Shown here one piece after another: positions 14,485-16,761 of a stretch of DNA of 16,761 nt. Position 1 is the first letter of the stretch. Each line of letters begins with the position of its first letter. The notes under the pieces are model-generated. The model worked only from the letters and a program-made list of their open reading frames with translations, searched no databases and had not been told where the DNA came from. The translations under genes were made by a program, and so were the position numbers. The DNA is from Actinomycetota bacterium (lineage in GTDB: Bacteria > Actinomycetota > Nitriliruptoria > Euzebyales > Egibacteraceae): positions 1 to 16,761 of the forward strand of contig JAHWKQ010000020.1 of assembly GCA_019347785.1 (NCBI GenBank), read 5' to 3'.

Positions 14485-15462
14485 TCACGTCCTCGCCAGC
14501 TTGAGCGCGGTCTCGGTCACCTGGTCGGCGCTGGGCAGAACCGCGTTCTCCAGGCCGCGGGCCGCCGGCAGCGGCACCGACTCCCCCGCGACCCTGGTGA
14601 TGGGCGCGTCGAGGTACCAGAACGCCTCCTCCGCCACGAGCGCGGCGATCTGGGCGCCCCACCCGCCCTGGCGCGGGTTCTCCTCCACGATCAGCAGCCG
14701 GCTGGTGCGCTTGAACGACTCGAGCACGCAGCCGGCGTCCAGCGGCACCAGCGTGCGCAGGTCGATGACCTCCGCGGACACGTCCTGTCCCTCGAGCTCA
14801 GCGGCGGCCTCCAGGGCCAGGCGGACCGTGGCGGACAGGGCGACGATCGTGAGGTCCGTGCCCCGCCGCCGCACGGCGGCGCGGCCGAGCTCGAGCACAT
14901 GCTCGTCGTCGGGCACCTCGCCTTTCGACCCGAGCAGGCCCTTGTGCTCGAAGACGACCACGGGGTCGTCGGCGCGGACAGCCCCCGCCAGCAACCCGAC
15001 GACGTCCGCCGGCGTCGACGGGCACGCCACGCGCAGACCCGGCACGGCCAGCGCCCAGTTCTCCGGCGACTGCGAGTGCTGCGCCCCCTTCGCGACACCG
15101 CCGCCGTGGATCGTGCGGATCACCAGTGGCACCGTCAGCTGCCCGGCCGTCATGTACCGCAGCTTGGCCGCCTGGTTCGCGATCTGGTCCCAGCAGACCC
15201 CCAGGAAGTCCGCGTACATGATCTCGGCGATCGGGCGCAGACCCGTCATGGCCGCGCCGATGGCCGCACCGACGATCGCCTGCTCGGAGATGGGCGTGTC
15301 CCAGACTCGCTCGGGCCCGAACTCGTCGAGCAGCCCCTGGGTGGTCTTCCACACCCCGCCCGCCGCCGCGACGTCCTCGCCGAGCACCACCACGGCCGGG
15401 TCGCGGCGCATCTCGCGCGCGAGGCCCTCCGCCACCGCGTAGCGGTAGCTCAGCTCCGCCAT
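14485..15462 (-). CDS. Thiamine-diphosphate dehydrogenase E1 component, beta subunit
   Basis: The 325-residue protein is a standard E1-beta of the pyruvate/branched-chain keto acid/acetoin dehydrogenase family: VLGEDVAAAGGVWKTTQGLL, DTPISEQAIVGAAIGAAMTG, PIAEIMYADFLGVCWDQIANQ, AQHSQSPENW and the C-terminal LLIVEENPRQGGWGAQI are typical. Its first residues overlap the E1-alpha gene by 13 bases, which fits tight 1:1 synthesis. The resemblance is closest in style to acetoin-dehydrogenase-like E1s, but substrate specificity cannot be read from sequence. No lipoyl E2 or dihydrolipoyl dehydrogenase E3 gene is in the window. It could be served by an E2/E3 encoded elsewhere, or act without them on a sugar-derived substrate. 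Confidence 0.92.
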   Translation of the reverse strand: MAELSYRYAVAEGLAREMRRDPAVVVLGEDVAAAGGVWKTTQGLLDEFGPERVWDTPISEQAIVGAAIGAAMTGLRPIAEIMYADFLGVCWDQIANQAAKLRYMTAGQLTVPLVIRTIHGGGVAKGAQHSQSPENWALAVPGLRVACPSTPADVVGLLAGAVRADDPVVVFEHKGLLGSKGEVPDDEHVLELGRAAVRRRGTDLTIVALSATVRLALEAAAELEGQDVSAEVIDLRTLVPLDAGCVLESFKRTSRLLIVEENPRQGGWGAQIAALVAEEAFWYLDAPITRVAGESVPLPAARGLENAVLPSADQVTETALKLART

Positions 15463-16442
15463 CCCGCACCCCCCTCGGCGTACACGTCGGCGAACGCGTC
15501 GCCGACCTCGGGCTCCGGCGCCTGCATGGCCGTCTCCAGCGCCTCGTCCACCTCGCGCCCCACCCGCTCGTCGGTCTCGTCGACCCGCGAGGCCTCCACG
15601 CCGAGCTCGTCCAGCCGGCGGCGGGTGACGGTCAATGGGTCCCTGGCGAACCAGGTCTCCTCCTCCTCGTCGGGGCGGTAGTCGGCCGGGTCGATGCGCG
15701 AGTGGCCGTAGCGACGATAGGTCTTGGCCTCGAGCAGGGTCGGCCCGTCACCGTCGCGGGCCCGCCCGACGGCCGTGGCCACCGCCTCGTGCACCGCCTC
15801 CACGTCGTTGCCGTCGACGATGGCGGCGGGCATCCCGTAGGCGGGCGCGCGGTCGTAGGCGGGGTGCTCCACGTTGATCGACGTGGCGATGGCGGTGAAC
15901 TCCGCGTACAGGTTGTTCTCACAGACGAACACCGCCGGGAGCCGCCACACGGCCGCGAGATTGAGCGCCTCGTGGAACGCGCCGATGTTGGTGGCCCCGT
16001 CGCCGAAGAAGGCCACCGCGACCCCGCCTGTCCCGCGGATGTGCGCCGACCACGCGGCCCCGCACGCGATCGGCAACTGCGAGCCGACGATGGCGTAGGA
16101 GCCCATGACCCCGTGCTCGACGCTCGTGAGGTGCATCGACCCGCCCTTGCCCCCGCACAGCCCGGTGCGGCGCTGCAGCAGCTCGGCGAAGCAGCGGTCC
16201 ATCGGGGCGCCGGCGGCGATCACGTGATGGTGGCAGCGGTAGGTCGAGAAGACGTAGTCGTCGGCGCCCAGCGCCGCCCGGGCGCCGACGGCCACGGCCT
16301 CCTGCCCGGCCGCCATGTGGGCAGTACCGTCCAGCGTGCCCCGCCGGAACAGCGTGTAGGTGATGTCCTCGAAGCGGCGGATGCGCCGCATGTCGGCGTA
16401 CCGGTCGTGCAGCCACTGGACCGTCCCGTTGCCGGCCGTCAT
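15450..16442 (-). CDS. Thiamine-diphosphate dehydrogenase E1 component, alpha subunit
   Basis: The 330-residue E1-alpha shows the family motifs in order: GTAHMAAGQEAVAVGARAAL (39-58), STYRCHHHVIAAG (66-78), CGGKGGSMHL (96-105), the thiamine-diphosphate motif beginning GDGATN (147-152) and ending ENN (175-177), and YRRYGHSRIDP in the phosphorylation-loop region. It forms an alpha2beta2 heterotetramer with the beta subunit encoded next. The ATG at 16442 follows the dehydrogenase stop by one base (TGACATG). The family decarboxylates 2-oxo acids or cleaves acetoin and passes the acyl group to a lipoyl E2. Its place between a polyol-type dehydrogenase and an aldolase is unusual. Confidence 0.92.
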   Translation of the reverse strand: MTAGNGTVQWLHDRYADMRRIRRFEDITYTLFRRGTLDGTAHMAAGQEAVAVGARAALGADDYVFSTYRCHHHVIAAGAPMDRCFAELLQRRTGLCGGKGGSMHLTSVEHGVMGSYAIVGSQLPIACGAAWSAHIRGTGGVAVAFFGDGATNIGAFHEALNLAAVWRLPAVFVCENNLYAEFTAIATSINVEHPAYDRAPAYGMPAAIVDGNDVEAVHEAVATAVGRARDGDGPTLLEAKTYRRYGHSRIDPADYRPDEEEETWFARDPLTVTRRRLDELGVEASRVDETDERVGREVDEALETAMQAPEPEVGDAFADVYAEGGAGWRS

Positions 16443-16443
16443 G

Positions 16444-16761
16444 TCACTCCCCCTGCTCGCCGGCGGCCGGGAGCACGGCGACCTTGATCCCCTCGCTGCC
16501 CGCCGAGACCGCGAGCGCCTTGTCGACCTGCGTGAGCGGGAATCGGTGGGTGACCATGGAGCCCGCCTCGACCCGGCCGCTCTCGATGAGACGGAAGGCG
16601 CTCTCGTAGTGCACCCTCCGGCAGGCCGACGTGCCGGTGACGGTCAGCTCCTTGTAGTGCACGAGGTTGGCCTGCACCGTCGAGGCCGCTTCCTTGGGCA
16701 TGCCCGCGAAGACGTTGACCCGCCCGCCCGGGCGGGTCACGCGCAGGGCGTCGTCGACCAG
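16444..16761 (-). CDS. Zinc-type medium-chain polyol/alcohol dehydrogenase (5' end beyond window)
   Basis: The frame is open from the right edge of the window, so only the last 105 residues of an MDR-family dehydrogenase are visible; the GTG at 16740 is internal. The visible part holds the end of the NAD-binding fold (TRPGGRVNVFAGMP) and the C-terminal catalytic lobe, with NLVHYKELTVTGTSACR and VTHRFPLTQVDKAL, patterns common in sorbitol, iditol and polyol-phosphate dehydrogenases. The zinc ligands lie outside the window. The likely role is NAD(P)-dependent oxidation of the imported alditol phosphate to a ketose phosphate. Butanediol or threonine dehydrogenase relatives cannot be excluded from this fragment. 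The gene is the first visible one in the - strand operon; its promoter is not in the window. Confidence 0.85.
   Translation of the reverse strand: MVDDALRVTRPGGRVNVFAGMPKEAASTVQANLVHYKELTVTGTSACRRVHYESAFRLIESGRVEAGSMVTHRFPLTQVDKALAVSAGSEGIKVAVLPAAGEQGE

Overview
The window is very GC-rich and gene-dense. It uses many GTG and TTG starts and genes mostly overlap by 1 or 4 bases. The pairing of radA with disA, a CarD-type RNA polymerase regulator and a seven-gene Mrp antiporter operon points to a high-GC member of the Actinomycetota. A deep-branching lineage is possible, but the sequence alone does not fix the genus. I see no rRNA, tRNA, CRISPR, IS element or integrase, and no gene-free stretch longer than 300 bases.

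Left part (1-8200, mostly + strand). The window opens inside a YihY/BrkB-type membrane protein gene. Convergent to it is a 44-residue C2H2 zinc-finger microprotein on the - strand (1041-1175). Divergent from that is a membrane-anchored alpha/beta hydrolase (1324-2172). Next comes a complete mrpABCDEFG operon (2227-8042) for a multi-subunit Na+(or K+)/H+ antiporter, with almost every junction an ATGA or GTGA overlap. A possible 27-residue hydrophobic peptide (8094-8177) follows.

Middle part (8225-11421, + strand). radA (recombination ATPase) and disA (c-di-AMP synthase) form a pair. A GC-rich hairpin region and an extended -10 promoter lead into carD (RNA polymerase-binding essential regulator). 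carD is not followed by ispD/ispF, its frequent partners in actinobacteria. Instead it converges on an unrelated operon.

Right part (11473 to the right edge, - strand) is one tightly packed catabolic operon. Read 5' to 3' it holds a zinc-dependent polyol-type dehydrogenase (partial, runs off the edge), the alpha and beta subunits of a thiamine-diphosphate E1 dehydrogenase, a class II aldolase, a GutM-like regulator, and a four-protein glucitol-family PTS permease (EIIC, EIIC2, EIIB, EIIA). The PTS should import and phosphorylate an alditol, the dehydrogenase should oxidise it to a ketose phosphate, and the aldolase should cleave that. The E1 pair is unusual in such a cluster, has no E2 or E3 in the window, and suggests a polyol pathway different from the E. 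coli sorbitol route. The split and re-ordered SrlE domains and a perfect hairpin inside the operon are the other notable features here.
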